Positions 53,714-61,697 of a stretch of DNA of 64,000 nucleotides are shown here, piece after piece. The translations under genes were made by a program, and so were the position numbers. Each line of letters opens with the position of its first letter. The stretch's first letter is position 1. Location of the stretch: positions 5,933,988 to 5,997,987 of the forward strand of contig NZ_CP011272.1 of the NCBI RefSeq assembly GCF_001610875.1, read 5' to 3'. The stretch comes from Pirellula sp. SH-Sr6A (GTDB taxonomy: Bacteria; Planctomycetota; Planctomycetia; Pirellulales; Pirellulaceae). The notes below the pieces were generated by a model, which saw nothing but the letters and a program-made list of their open reading frames with translations, was not told the DNA's origin and did no database searches.

Positions 53714-53941
53714 TCATTTGCGTCGGATCTCATCGAGACGAGCGAATAGCTCTGATGCGGAAACGGAATCATCCATCGATGCACGTCGGCGTTTCAATTC
53801 ATCAAGAAGATTCGGATCGTCGATCGACATGCCTGGCATCGGTTCCTTAACCGAATCCAGTATCTCGGTCGCGAGAATAACGCGGTCTGCTTCTGGAAGC
53901 GATAGAGCAGATTTAAGAATCTCGTCGGGTGATACAGACAT
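53714..53941 (-). CDS. Addiction-module antitoxin, orphan
   Basis: A 75-residue protein of the unstable antitoxin family that usually pairs with a RelE/ParE toxin. The start SVSPDEILKSALSLPEADRV, then LATEILDSV, is characteristic. The ATG at 53,941 has GAGGG 4 nt upstream. The usual downstream toxin is missing: only 109 bp separate it from the convergent methyltransferase. It may be a relic or may act against a host toxin. Confidence 0.75.
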   Translation of the reverse strand: MSVSPDEILKSALSLPEADRVILATEILDSVKEPMPGMSIDDPNLLDELKRRRASMDDSVSASELFARLDEIRRK

Positions 53942-53981
53942 AAGACCCTCGATAATGATTGTGTCGCGATATCGCTTCATT

Positions 53982-54170
53982 CTACCAACAATCGCTAGCC
54001 AAGTCATTGTAAATGAGTTGATCTACGTCGATTGGGATTGCATGATCGGTCCATTTGTCAAGTTTTTTGAGGTCTCTGCCGGCGTGGTCTTGGTAGCCAT
54101 CGAAGTGAAGATCGATCGCTGCGTAGCCTCCGTCTTCCTGCTCGCAGGCAATCGTTGCTCTTGTGGACAT
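53982..54170 (-). CDS. Small phage protein (MSTRATI family), probably truncated
   Basis: A 62-residue protein that starts STRATIACEQEDGGYAAIDL, then HFDGYQDHAGRDL. This N-terminus is typical of a phage family usually more than 100 residues long. Here the frame closes after ASDCW, so it may be truncated. AAGGAAG precedes the ATG. Function is unknown. It lies 13 bp from the DUF4314 gene. Confidence 0.6.
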   Translation of the reverse strand: MSTRATIACEQEDGGYAAIDLHFDGYQDHAGRDLKKLDKWTDHAIPIDVDQLIYNDLASDCW

Positions 54171-54182
54171 AGGTTGGCTTCC

Positions 54183-54407
54183 TTACTTCGATGGTTCCTG
54201 GTGGTTGGGTTCGATGATGGCGACGCAATCATCGGGCATCGTCAACATGAGCGAGCGGCCGTTGTCCCAGTCGACTTCGACTTGTGCCCAATCTTGATGT
54301 TCATGAATTGCGATGACCGTTCCGAGTGTTCCAACAGGAATGGGATCCGGATCGTGTGGCATGGAGACCAACCGTATACGGTCTCCCTTTCTCAATCGAA
54401 TACGCAT
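54183..54407 (-). CDS. DUF4314 protein
   Basis: A 74-residue protein matching DUF4314: KGDRIRLVSMPHDPDPIPVG, then TLGTVIAIHE, then VEVDWDNGRSLMLTMPDD. It is probably a small beta-barrel of SH3 type. The family is found in phages and mobile elements without known function. It starts 18 bp after the HARE-HTH gene stop, so they share a transcript. Confidence 0.8.
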   Translation of the reverse strand: MRIRLRKGDRIRLVSMPHDPDPIPVGTLGTVIAIHEHQDWAQVEVDWDNGRSLMLTMPDDCVAIIEPNHQEPSK

Positions 54408-54425
54408 GGTCAGATTGTCTCTGGC

Positions 54426-55010
54426 TTACTTTTGGGAAAGAGTAAAGCGACCTCTCTCGGTCTTCACGAACCGGCTCGCGTCCCCTTTCGAAAGGTCTCG
54501 AAGGATCACACTGTAAAGGGTCGCGTGGGGTGTCTTTCCTCCGGGGCTCGACCAATACCCTTTCGCCTCCATGGCAGCGATCATCTCCTGCGTATTCATT
54601 GGTTCGGGGGATTCGGCGAGAACCTTCAAGGCCGCGTCGATACAACTCATTCGCTTTTCCCCAGTCGCCTCCGTTTCGGTCGCTGTCGATTCGGTTGCCG
54701 CAGGTTTGGCTTTACGAGGCTTCTTCAGAACGGCAACCTTGGTCGCAGTCTCTCCGAACGATTCGACAGCTGCCGGCTCATTCTCGACTACGGTGACATT
54801 ACCCTCGGTGGTAACCTTCGCCTGTCCGGCGCGTGTGACTACCTCCCCTTGAAGACGCTGGGCGCTTTTGATGAGGATCTTCTTGCCCGTGGCAAGATTC
54901 GTTGCATCCCAACCGCCGCGAGGCTTCTCCGCTTCGATTCGGATTTCGCATCGGTTGCCCGAAACATTGGCGTAGTACTTTCCGCCGATCTTCACATCTG
55001 CCTTCTTCAT
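54426..55010 (-). CDS. HARE-HTH domain protein
   Basis: A 194-residue protein. Residues 1-60 form a small beta-rich domain (VKIGGKYYANVSGNRCEIRI). A Thr/Ala-rich linker follows, then a C-terminal HARE-HTH (SCIDAALKVLAESPEPMNTQ, then EMIAAMEAKGYWSSP, then TLYSVILRDLS). HARE-HTH domains bind DNA and occur next to restriction and chromatin proteins. The ATG at 55,010 has GGGGGA upstream and is preferred over a site 13 codons earlier. It may be a phage regulator. Confidence 0.8.
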   Translation of the reverse strand: MKKADVKIGGKYYANVSGNRCEIRIEAEKPRGGWDATNLATGKKILIKSAQRLQGEVVTRAGQAKVTTEGNVTVVENEPAAVESFGETATKVAVLKKPRKAKPAATESTATETEATGEKRMSCIDAALKVLAESPEPMNTQEMIAAMEAKGYWSSPGGKTPHATLYSVILRDLSKGDASRFVKTERGRFTLSQK

Positions 55011-55055
55011 GCTTGTATCCCCCAATTCTTGTCCGTGGTTGGCTGCCATCGTCAG

Positions 55056-55077
55056 GCCGATCGAACCACCGATCGGC
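55056..55077 (-). promoter_or_regulatory. Perfect 8-bp hairpin between two small genes
   Basis: GCCGATCG and CGATCGGC are perfectly inverted around a 6-nt loop. It lies in the 93-bp gap between the stop of the gene at 55,104 and the HARE-HTH start. There is no T tract on the minus strand, so it is an operator or attenuator candidate rather than a clear terminator. Confidence 0.45.
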
Positions 55078-55103
55078 GACGCGGATCGCTACCGCGTTTC
55101 GGC

Positions 55104-55418
55104 TTATTGACCAAAGACCAGGTCGGAAAGTCCTTCGCAAAGAAAGTCGACCACTACCTGAACCTCGGTGTTGACCGCGGCGACATCCAACCCGCGGTCG
55201 AAGTTGAACATCACGGTTCGATCGGAAAGGCGTTGGATCCAAAGCTTCGAAATCTTGCTGCGTCCCAGTTCGTACGATTCGCATTCTGCGTGCTCCGAGA
55301 ACACCAACGCGTCGAATCGGTATTCGTTGTTGATCTTGCCTTGGACCCAAGATCCACCCGCTCCGGGGGTTCGGTGGCTGATCTTGGTGATCGTGAGGTC
55401 GAGGTCGTGTTGGGTCAT
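55104..55418 (-). CDS. Small uncharacterised phage protein
   Basis: A 104-residue acidic protein with alternating strands and Trp residues (GGSWVQGKINNEYRFDALVF, then KLWIQRLSDRTVMFNFDRGL). It looks like a single compact domain. I do not know the family. The repeated leader motif lies about 37-62 bp upstream of its start. Confidence 0.6.
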   Translation of the reverse strand: MTQHDLDLTITKISHRTPGAGGSWVQGKINNEYRFDALVFSEHAECESYELGRSKISKLWIQRLSDRTVMFNFDRGLDVAAVNTEVQVVVDFLCEGLSDLVFGQ

Positions 55419-55454
55419 CTATGCGTCTCTCTGTTTGGGGTGTTGATTCGTTTG

Positions 55455-55480
55455 GGCGTATACACACATGAGCCATGCAC
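55455..55480 (-). promoter_or_regulatory. Repeated minus-strand leader motif, copy 1
   Basis: On the minus strand it reads GTGCATGGCTCATGTGTGTA and on to TACGCC. It closely matches the copies at 56,911 and 58,048 and more weakly that at 55,960. It lies 37 bp upstream of the start at 55,418. Confidence 0.55.
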
Positions 55481-55664
55481 GTTGATAAACAGCAAGGCAA
55501 TTCAAAAAGTTGTTCGATGCTTTTTCGGGGAATGTTTCCGAGCCCCCTATTCGCAACTGTTTGGCCACAGTCGCGTCGCGTTGCATCTTGGGGAAATGAC
55601 GCCAATCGAAAAAAGAACGCCCGCACGTCGCAAACGGGGGGCTTTGTTGCGATGCAGGCAATCA

Positions 55665-55904
55665 TCATCGCTGTGGTGGTGTACGTACTTCGTAGAGTTC
55701 GTAACCATCTATGCCCGAGACGGCGTAATCCCGTCCGTTGTATCCCCTCGCAATCAGCCGATCCCCTCGTCGCTCGACATACGCGACGGTGGTATTGAGC
55801 GAAGAGTCGTCAATCGATTCGAGCTCGTACGAGACGTTCGCCTCTGGATAGGCCCTCTCTCCGTCTGCGAGGTCGGTTACCAAATGAAGTTGCCCGATGT
55901 GCAT
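55665..55904 (-). CDS. Small uncharacterised phage protein
   Basis: A 79-residue protein rich in strands (HIGQLHLVTDLADGERAYPE, then VERRGDRLIARGYNGRDYAV). The ATG at 55,904 has CGGAG 6 nt upstream; a longer frame upstream lacks such a site. No family is recognised. A weak copy of the leader motif lies 56 bp upstream. Confidence 0.55.
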   Translation of the reverse strand: MHIGQLHLVTDLADGERAYPEANVSYELESIDDSSLNTTVAYVERRGDRLIARGYNGRDYAVSGIDGYELYEVRTPPQR

Positions 55905-55959
55905 ATCAATCTCCGTTATGTGAATCGAGAAGGGATTATGGATTTGGCGAATCGTCTTC

Positions 55960-55984
55960 GCCTCACAACACATGAGCAGTACGG
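55960..55984 (-). promoter_or_regulatory. Repeated minus-strand leader motif, weak copy
   Basis: On the minus strand it reads GTACTGCTCATGTGTTGTGA then GGCG, sharing GCTCATGTGT with the copy at 55,455. It lies 56 bp from the start codon at 55,904. Confidence 0.4.
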
Positions 55985-56006
55985 TTTGAAAAGCATCAAG
56001 ACTGTT

Positions 56007-56267
56007 TCATGTGAAATCCCGAATCTTTTCTTCAGTGCACTGGTTTGTTGCGAACTTCTGCGTGATGCGGACGACAGCGGCGTGCGATTCGGTGAGTTCG
56101 ACAAAGAGGGTTTTCATCAATGCTGGGTCGGTGGCTGCGAGCAATGGGAGCTCGTCGATGATCGAGTGAAGCTCCGCAATCGATTCAAGCAATTGACGTT
56201 GCTGGAAGAGGAAATGCGCCGAAGTCAAGCGACTTCGGCGGCGTTGGAATGTACCTACTCTTTTCAT
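56007..56267 (-). CDS. Small uncharacterised helical protein
   Basis: An 86-residue, mostly helical protein (LFQQRQLLESIAELHSIIDE, then LMKTLFVELTESHAAVVRIT). The ribosome site is weak, so this is one of the less certain genes of the block. Function is unknown. Confidence 0.45.
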   Translation of the reverse strand: MKRVGTFQRRRSRLTSAHFLFQQRQLLESIAELHSIIDELPLLAATDPALMKTLFVELTESHAAVVRITQKFATNQCTEEKIRDFT

Positions 56268-56324
56268 GTGCCATTCCGATCAAAGGATGTGGTTAGGAAA
56301 CTTCAACCCATCGAAATGCACCAA

Positions 56325-56582
56325 TCAGCTATCTCGGCAGTTTTCCCATGCTCTTTTGCTGCCGTAGCAGATCTGTCCTCCCTCGACGATGTAGACTGTG
56401 TTGTCGTCTGCGACGTCTTGGTCATCGTCATCGTCCGTTTCGTTCATATCACGCCCGCTGGTGACCCCGCAGATGCGGTTTTCAAAGGGCCAATTCTGCT
56501 GGGTCATCAATCGCACTTCCGCGTCGCCTCCAAACTCTTCGCGGTAGTCGTTGAGGATTTCGATCAAGGTATCGAGCTTCAT
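56325..56582 (-). CDS. Small acidic conserved phage protein
   Basis: An 85-residue acidic protein: LDTLIEILNDYREEFGGDAE, then VRLMTQQNWPFENRI, then an Asp-rich loop and NTVYIVEGGQICYGS. I recognise the pattern as a small protein seen in planctomycete and phage accessory regions, without known function. GGAG 8 nt upstream supports the start. Confidence 0.65.
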   Translation of the reverse strand: MKLDTLIEILNDYREEFGGDAEVRLMTQQNWPFENRICGVTSGRDMNETDDDDDQDVADDNTVYIVEGGQICYGSKRAWENCRDS

Positions 56583-56612
56583 GTTGGTTTCTCCGTGGTT
56601 ATGTATTGCGGT

Positions 56613-56870
56613 TTAAAGGATCTTTCCGAGGCGGCTGTTCTTCATGGCATCCAACGCTTGAACCGCGTGGAAGTGTTCGGTGAGCAGCGGGCCGGCACTA
56701 GGCGTTTGTTGTGCGTCGGCGATCTCGAGGGTTTCTGCCAAGGTCATCAAGCCTTCGATCGCCTTGTAGTAGGCTTCGCGAATCTCTTGGGCTTGGTGGG
56801 CGTCCATCGCCTTGAATATTTGGCGAAGGGTCGCGTCGGTCGCTGCGTGTTGGTTGCTTGCGTTAGTCAT
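56613..56870 (-). CDS. Small uncharacterised helical protein
   Basis: An 85-residue, almost entirely helical protein (LRQIFKAMDAHQAQEIREAY, then AIEGLMTLAETLEIADAQ). GGGAG upstream supports the start. The leader motif lies 41 bp upstream. It is 30 bp ahead of the acidic gene at 56,325, so both are probably co-transcribed. No family is recognised. Confidence 0.6.
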   Translation of the reverse strand: MTNASNQHAATDATLRQIFKAMDAHQAQEIREAYYKAIEGLMTLAETLEIADAQQTPSAGPLLTEHFHAVQALDAMKNSRLGKIL

Positions 56871-56910
56871 GTTTGTGTCTCCCTTTGGAACTCGGTTTCA
56901 AATCGTTTAC

Positions 56911-56935
56911 GCGATGACACCATGGAGCCATGCGG
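56911..56935 (-). promoter_or_regulatory. Repeated minus-strand leader motif, copy 2
   Basis: On the minus strand it reads CCGCATGGCTCCATGGTGTC then ATCGC. It matches the copies at 55,455 and 58,048 and lies 41 bp from the start at 56,870. Confidence 0.55.
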
Positions 56936-57137
56936 TGTCGATAACCTCAAGCCGAGCATGCGAGAATTCGAGAAAGATTCAGCTGCTTTCGCTCCACCGA
57001 GCCGGCTTTTGCAAAAGTTCGTAGATGGCGAAGAAGCATCTGCAGGCCCTCCGATAACTATCTATGCAAAAGAGGTCGATCGAAGTCCCAAAGAATTGCA
57101 ATGGAATGTTGCCGGCAGCGCTAATTGTCTATGCGGT

Positions 57138-57995
57138 TTAGGCCGCACGGTCGTATTTGCGGGCAAGTTCGAGGAGTTTGCTTTTGATCTTCTTCCATTC
57201 TGGATTGGTTTCCCCTGCGATCTCTCCGTAGACCTTGTCGCGAAGTGCCCCCTTGTACCAACCCTTGGTCCACCCGAGTCGGTAGAACAATCGGTTGAGC
57301 TCGGTTTCTCCGAGGCCGGCACCTGGTCGATCCCAGCAGCTCTTGGTACCTTCCTTCTTGATGTAGTCCCAATCGCTACATCGCTTGGTATTCAAGGCGA
57401 GCTCGACCAATCCCAAAACCATCATCAGGTATCCAACCACCTTGGTTTTGTTAAGCGTTCCGGCGAAAGCCCGGAATTCGATTCGGTTCTTGCCGGCAGC
57501 CAGGTGGGTAAGGTTCAGCAGGTGGTAGCGATCCGCTTCGCATCGGTTCTTCGCAGCGTCTTTGTCGCCATACTGCTTGATCTGCTTGGTGTAGATCGTT
57601 TGTTCGCGGCGGCGAGTCCCAGTACTCGCGAAAATCGCTTTCTCGTGGTTGCCAACCAGGGAGATCAATCGTGCGAGTGCTGCTGCGTCGCCATTCCACT
57701 CAACCGAAACGTGGAGCCCACAGCTTGGATTGACCCTTCCTCCGTGTTCGTTGATCTTATCGATCGCTTCTTCGATTTGCTTCAGGCCTTCGTACCCTTT
57801 GAGCTTGGGGCTTACGAACTCGCATCCTTTGCGGCATGGGTTCTCGGGGCGGATGCTACCGTCGCGTTCTGCCTTCCATCCGGTTGGCAACCAAGGGACT
57901 TGGTATCCGTTGTGGTACGGGCCGATGGGTGTAGTGTCACTGTTTGGAAGAGTCGTCTCAAACTCCAGACCAAAGAAAATTTCGTTTGCGTTCAT
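57138..57995 (-). CDS. Putative amidoligase
   Basis: A 285-residue protein of the amidoligase-2 family, related to ATP-dependent carboxylate-amine ligases such as glutamate-cysteine ligase. Motifs are FFGLEFET at the start (the metal/ATP-binding acidic pair), then PSCGLHVSVEWNG, and NRIEFRAFAGTLNKTKV. The ATG at 57,995 has AGAGGA 8 nt upstream; upstream open frame is not coding. The family is predicted to modify peptides or cell-wall components with amide bonds. Its role in a phage is unknown. The leader motif lies 53 bp upstream. Confidence 0.82.
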   Translation of the reverse strand: MNANEIFFGLEFETTLPNSDTTPIGPYHNGYQVPWLPTGWKAERDGSIRPENPCRKGCEFVSPKLKGYEGLKQIEEAIDKINEHGGRVNPSCGLHVSVEWNGDAAALARLISLVGNHEKAIFASTGTRRREQTIYTKQIKQYGDKDAAKNRCEADRYHLLNLTHLAAGKNRIEFRAFAGTLNKTKVVGYLMMVLGLVELALNTKRCSDWDYIKKEGTKSCWDRPGAGLGETELNRLFYRLGWTKGWYKGALRDKVYGEIAGETNPEWKKIKSKLLELARKYDRAA

Positions 57996-58047
57996 GGTGA
58001 TGTTCCTCTTGGGTGCAAGGTTTGTAGTTCGTCGCGTTTCATGTTTT

Positions 58048-58073
58048 GCGACGACACACATGAAGCCATGCGG
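58048..58073 (-). promoter_or_regulatory. Repeated minus-strand leader motif, copy 3
   Basis: On the minus strand it reads CCGCATGGCTTCATGTGTGT then CGTCGC. It is the longest match to the shared motif and lies 53 bp upstream of the amidoligase start. Confidence 0.55.
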
Positions 58074-58270
58074 GGGTGGAATCATCCAGCGAATTACATC
58101 ATGTTTCTCCAGCAATTTCGCATGTTTTCGAAGCGGCAAACGGTGCCCCAACATTACGCCACCGTTGCGTCCAAACATGCTTCGCATAACCAGGCGAACT
58201 GGATGGGGAAACACGACCAGGCGAAGACGGTGGCCCCACGTTTTGAACTACCAAGTCACGGAGGAATGCG

Positions 58271-58477
58271 ATGAGTGAAGACAAGCAGCCGGTCGATCCA
58301 ACAAGACTCTCGATCGAACAAGCCGCGAAGCTTCTGTCAGCTGCCTACCGAGAAAGGATCGATGCCGAGAAGATCCGAAAGGATCTCCATGAAGGTGCGC
58401 CTGCGAACGTCGACGGCACAATCAACCTCGTGAACTATAGCGCGTGGCAAGCAAAGGAGATGGGCCGTGGCGAATAA
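58271..58477 (+). CDS. Small protein related to the terminase N-terminal domain
   Basis: A 68-residue protein: LSIEQAAKLLSAAYRERIDA, then EKIRKDLHEGAPAN, then GTINLVNYSAW. The helix pattern and the GA...T..L..Y.AW ending match the first about 60 residues of the terminase at 59,212. It may be a small-terminase-like or HTH protein. GGAGGA precedes the ATG. Insertion of the toxin-antitoxin pair separates it from the terminase. Confidence 0.65.
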   Translation: MSEDKQPVDPTRLSIEQAAKLLSAAYRERIDAEKIRKDLHEGAPANVDGTINLVNYSAWQAKEMGRGE

Positions 58478-58487
58478 CAATCCGACG

Positions 58488-58922
58488 TCAAGAGACGGCG
58501 GTGGTCCAGTCTTGAAGAACCAATCCCGGAATACGCGCATAATCAACTGTATTGCGAGTTACAACAGTCATCTGCTGACTGATTGCGATCGAGGCAATTC
58601 GAAGATCCATCGTCGCCACACGAATCTTCGTTCGCTTGAGATCTTCAAACACCTCAGATGCAGCGAGGCTAAACGGAAGAACTTGAGAGCAAGAGAAGTC
58701 ATTCAATATTTGTTCGAGACGCGCATACCCTGCAACGATCTTCCGAGGATCGTTCGATTGTTTCACGTACTTTGTCCAACCAGAAACAATCTCATGAAAA
58801 GAGATGATGGTTATGAATACATTCGAATCGCTGACATCTGCAATTCTTTTGAGCACATTACTGCAGGCATCGTTCCGTGGGCCTTACAAAATGCCAAGGT
58901 GATCTGTGTCGAGAATGAACAT
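58488..58922 (-). pseudogene. VapC-type PIN toxin with nonsense codon
   Basis: Starting at the ATG at 58,922 the product begins MFILDTDHLGIL, the usual VapC opening with the first catalytic Asp, but codon 13 is TAA (58,884-58,886). The same frame then continues as a complete PIN domain: VFITIISFHEIVSGW, then ATMDLRIASIAISQQMTVVT and DYARIPGLVLQDW. Restart at an internal GTG (58,856) would lose the first acidic residue. The toxin is therefore probably inactive. It lies 5 bp after the antitoxin stop. Confidence 0.82.
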
Positions 58923-58927
58923 AGATC

Positions 58928-59134
58928 TTACTCGCCATTCAGAACATCTGCTTGTCGCTCTTCACGCCCCAGTCGTATAATCTCCGCAAACTCGGGGTCG
59001 TCTCTGAATGAACCTTCGATCTTCGCGATCCAGCCTGGTTTCTTCGCGGCGAGATCGATTTTGCCAGATTGTGAGAGCTTGAGGAGATTTAATTCCTTCT
59101 CTAATCGCTCAAGTCTTTCTTCGACGGTGGCCAT
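58928..59134 (-). CDS. VapB-like antitoxin
   Basis: A 68-residue antitoxin: MATVEERLERLEKELNLLK is a coiled coil, then GWIAKIEGSFRDDPEFAEII. This layout is typical of antitoxins placed before PIN toxins. The ATG at 59,134 has GGGAG upstream. It is intact while its toxin carries a stop codon, so it is an orphan antitoxin. Confidence 0.78.
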   Translation of the reverse strand: MATVEERLERLEKELNLLKLSQSGKIDLAAKKPGWIAKIEGSFRDDPEFAEIIRLGREERQADVLNGE

Positions 59135-59211
59135 AAACATCTCCCAGGAATCCTTTAAATCGACTCATCCCATTGTATCTGGTGATACATCCACAGGGAA
59201 AGGCCGAAAAG

Positions 59212-61479
59212 ATGCCATCTGATCCTCGAAAACTCAAACCGAGCGAGCTTTGTCGTTTGCTCAACTCAACGCCGCTAGGCGAGGTAATCAGCGAGCGGCA
59301 GTTGTATCGTCATCGGCAACGCGCCGGCGCCCGTATCGGTGATAACAAGACGGTCGATCTGCTTCGCTACTGCGCCTGGATGCACGTCGTACGCCATACT
59401 CCCAAACAAAACTCAGGTGTCGATTCATACGAAGCGATGAAGGAGCGAGCTCGGGCACGCAATGCAGCGCTCGCGCTAGCCGGCCGTGACATCGGTGAGC
59501 TACCAGAGGTCGAGAACACAGATCGTAAAGATCGCGCATCGCGTGACTTCCGATACTTTTGTGAGACGTACTTTCCGCTGACATTTCACCTCGCTTGGTC
59601 GCCGGACCATATCAAAGTCATCAACAAGATTGAGCAAGCGGTTGTGCACGGAGGGCTATTTGCACTCGCAATGGCCCGAGGCAGTGGTAAGAGCTCCATT
59701 GCCGAAGTCGCTTGTATCTGGGCCGTTCTCTATGGGCATCGTAACTTCGTCTGTCTGATCGGTAGCGACGAGGGCCACGCCTGCGACATGCTCGATTCGA
59801 TCAAAACCGAACTGGATAGCAACGAATTGCTCTTAGCCGACTTTCCCGAGGTTTGCTTTCCGATCCAAGCCCTAGATGGAATTTCGAATCGCGCGAACGG
59901 GCAACTTTACAAAGGCAAACGCACGCAGATCGGATGGACGGCGAAAGAGGTTGTGCTGCCGACCATCGAAGGTAGCAGTGCCAGCGGTGCGATTATCAAA
60001 GTCGCCGGCCTAACCGGCCGCATCCGAGGGATGAAGTTCAAACGCCCCGATGGCAGGACAGTGCGTCCAAGCCTCGTGGTGCTCGATGACCCGCAAACAG
60101 ATGAGAGTGCCCGTTCACTTTCGCAATGTGCAAATCGTGAGAGCATTCTCGCGGGTGCGGTCCTCGGCTTGGCCGGACTTGGGAAGAAGATTTCAGGAAT
60201 CATGCCCTGCACAGTCATTCGCCCGGGCGACATGGCAGACAACATTCTGGATCGCAACCGCCATCCCGAATGGAATGGCGAACGAACCAAAATGGTCTAT
60301 TCGTTTCCCACCAACGAAACCTTATGGCAGCGCTATGCTGAAATCCGGGCCGAAGGGATGCGAAACGGGGATGGTGGTGAATCGGCAACCGAATTCTATC
60401 GTCAAAACAAAGAGACCATGGATCAAGGGGCAGTCATCGCTTGGCCCGAACGTTACAACCATGATGAGTTGTCAGCTATTCAGCACGCGATGAACCTGAA
60501 ACTGCAAGACGAAGCTGCCTTCTTTGCGGAGTATCAAAACGATCCTCGGCAGGAAGAAACCGTGACCGACGGTATGCTTACGGCTGTAGAGGTTGCACGC
60601 AAAATCAATCGCTTGGACCGAGGATCCGTATCGATCGCCGCTAATCACCTGACGGCATTCATTGACGTCCAGCAGAGCTTGCTCTTCTATCTTGTGGCGG
60701 CTTGGGAGGACGATTTCACTGGTTACATTTTGGATTACGGTTGCTACCCTGACCAGCAGAGGTCCTATTTCACCCTGCGAGATGCGCGACAAACGCTCGC
60801 AACAACGGCGGTTGGAACGGGGCTCGAGGGTGCGATTTATGCTGGACTCGAATCATTGACATCGAGCTTGCTTGATCGCGAGTGGCAGCGTGACGATGGT
60901 GCGGCGATGCGCATTGGTCGCTGTTTGATCGACGCCAACTGGGGACAGTCGACCGATGTGATCTACCAGTTTTGCCGGCAATCCAAGCACGCCGCTGTAA
61001 TCATGCCCAGCCACGGGCGATTCGTGGGTGCCTCAAGCCAACCGTTCAGCGAATATCGACGCAGGCCGGGTGATAGAGTTGGACTCAACTGGCGCGTGCC
61101 CACAATCCACGGCAAGCGAGCAATTCGTCACGTTCTTTACGATACCAATTGGTGGAAATCATTCCTCAACGCCCGACTGCGTGTCGCCATGGGGGATCGG
61201 GGATGTTTGTCGATCTTTGGAAACAATCCGGAGACCCACCGCATGCTCTCCGAGCATCTAACGTCAGAGTATTTTATTAAAACCGAAGGACGCGGCCGCA
61301 TTGTCGACGAATGGAAGCAACGACCCGAGCAACCCGACAACCACTGGTTCGACTGCCTTGTGGGTTCCGCAGTTGCGGCATCGATGCAAGGCTGCATTCT
61401 ACTTGGCACAAACACCGTCGCGGTAGCGAACGGAGGCCGTATCAGTTTCAAGGACATGCAACAAAAAAAACGAAACTGA
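59212..61479 (+). CDS. Phage terminase large subunit
   Basis: A 755-residue terminase, the ATPase-nuclease that packages phage DNA. Walker A is ARGSGKS (155-161) and Walker B is LVVLDDP with Asp292-Asp293. The C-terminal nuclease region includes FIDVQQSLLFYLVAAW and a later GRCLIDANWG acidic segment. The first 60 residues form an HTH-like domain shared with the small gene at 58,271, possibly a fused small-subunit domain. The ATG at 59,212 is chosen; a TTG-type extension lacks support. Avs-type sensors known to recognise terminase occur elsewhere in this window. Confidence 0.9.
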   Translation: MPSDPRKLKPSELCRLLNSTPLGEVISERQLYRHRQRAGARIGDNKTVDLLRYCAWMHVVRHTPKQNSGVDSYEAMKERARARNAALALAGRDIGELPEVENTDRKDRASRDFRYFCETYFPLTFHLAWSPDHIKVINKIEQAVVHGGLFALAMARGSGKSSIAEVACIWAVLYGHRNFVCLIGSDEGHACDMLDSIKTELDSNELLLADFPEVCFPIQALDGISNRANGQLYKGKRTQIGWTAKEVVLPTIEGSSASGAIIKVAGLTGRIRGMKFKRPDGRTVRPSLVVLDDPQTDESARSLSQCANRESILAGAVLGLAGLGKKISGIMPCTVIRPGDMADNILDRNRHPEWNGERTKMVYSFPTNETLWQRYAEIRAEGMRNGDGGESATEFYRQNKETMDQGAVIAWPERYNHDELSAIQHAMNLKLQDEAAFFAEYQNDPRQEETVTDGMLTAVEVARKINRLDRGSVSIAANHLTAFIDVQQSLLFYLVAAWEDDFTGYILDYGCYPDQQRSYFTLRDARQTLATTAVGTGLEGAIYAGLESLTSSLLDREWQRDDGAAMRIGRCLIDANWGQSTDVIYQFCRQSKHAAVIMPSHGRFVGASSQPFSEYRRRPGDRVGLNWRVPTIHGKRAIRHVLYDTNWWKSFLNARLRVAMGDRGCLSIFGNNPETHRMLSEHLTSEYFIKTEGRGRIVDEWKQRPEQPDNHWFDCLVGSAVAASMQGCILLGTNTVAVANGGRISFKDMQQKKRN

Positions 61480-61697
61480 TCGGGCATACTATTTCCGATT
61501 TGTCGACTTTCGTTACTGCTCAAAGACCCCAAATCTCGGAGGTTCCCTAATTGCTGTCAACTAACAACGCCGCATCTCGAAACGCCTGAAATGCTGAGAA
61601 TTCCTCAATCAAGCTTTTATTTGTCGGCAAAACTGACGTTTTCGGCAGGGCCCGAATTCGCTAAACTACTGGTCGATACCACAGCAAGGAGGTTGTG

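Noticed and set aside
53601-58274. A 1,557-codon open frame on the plus strand
   Set aside because: It runs antisense to about ten minus-strand genes that have their own Shine-Dalgarno sites and recognisable families (DUF4314, HARE-HTH, amidoligase). Its translation has no known domain. It is a codon-bias shadow.
58467-59222. 251-codon plus-strand frame before the terminase
   Set aside because: It is antisense to the VapBC pair, whose antitoxin and PIN motifs are clear. No ribosome site or family supports the plus-strand frame.
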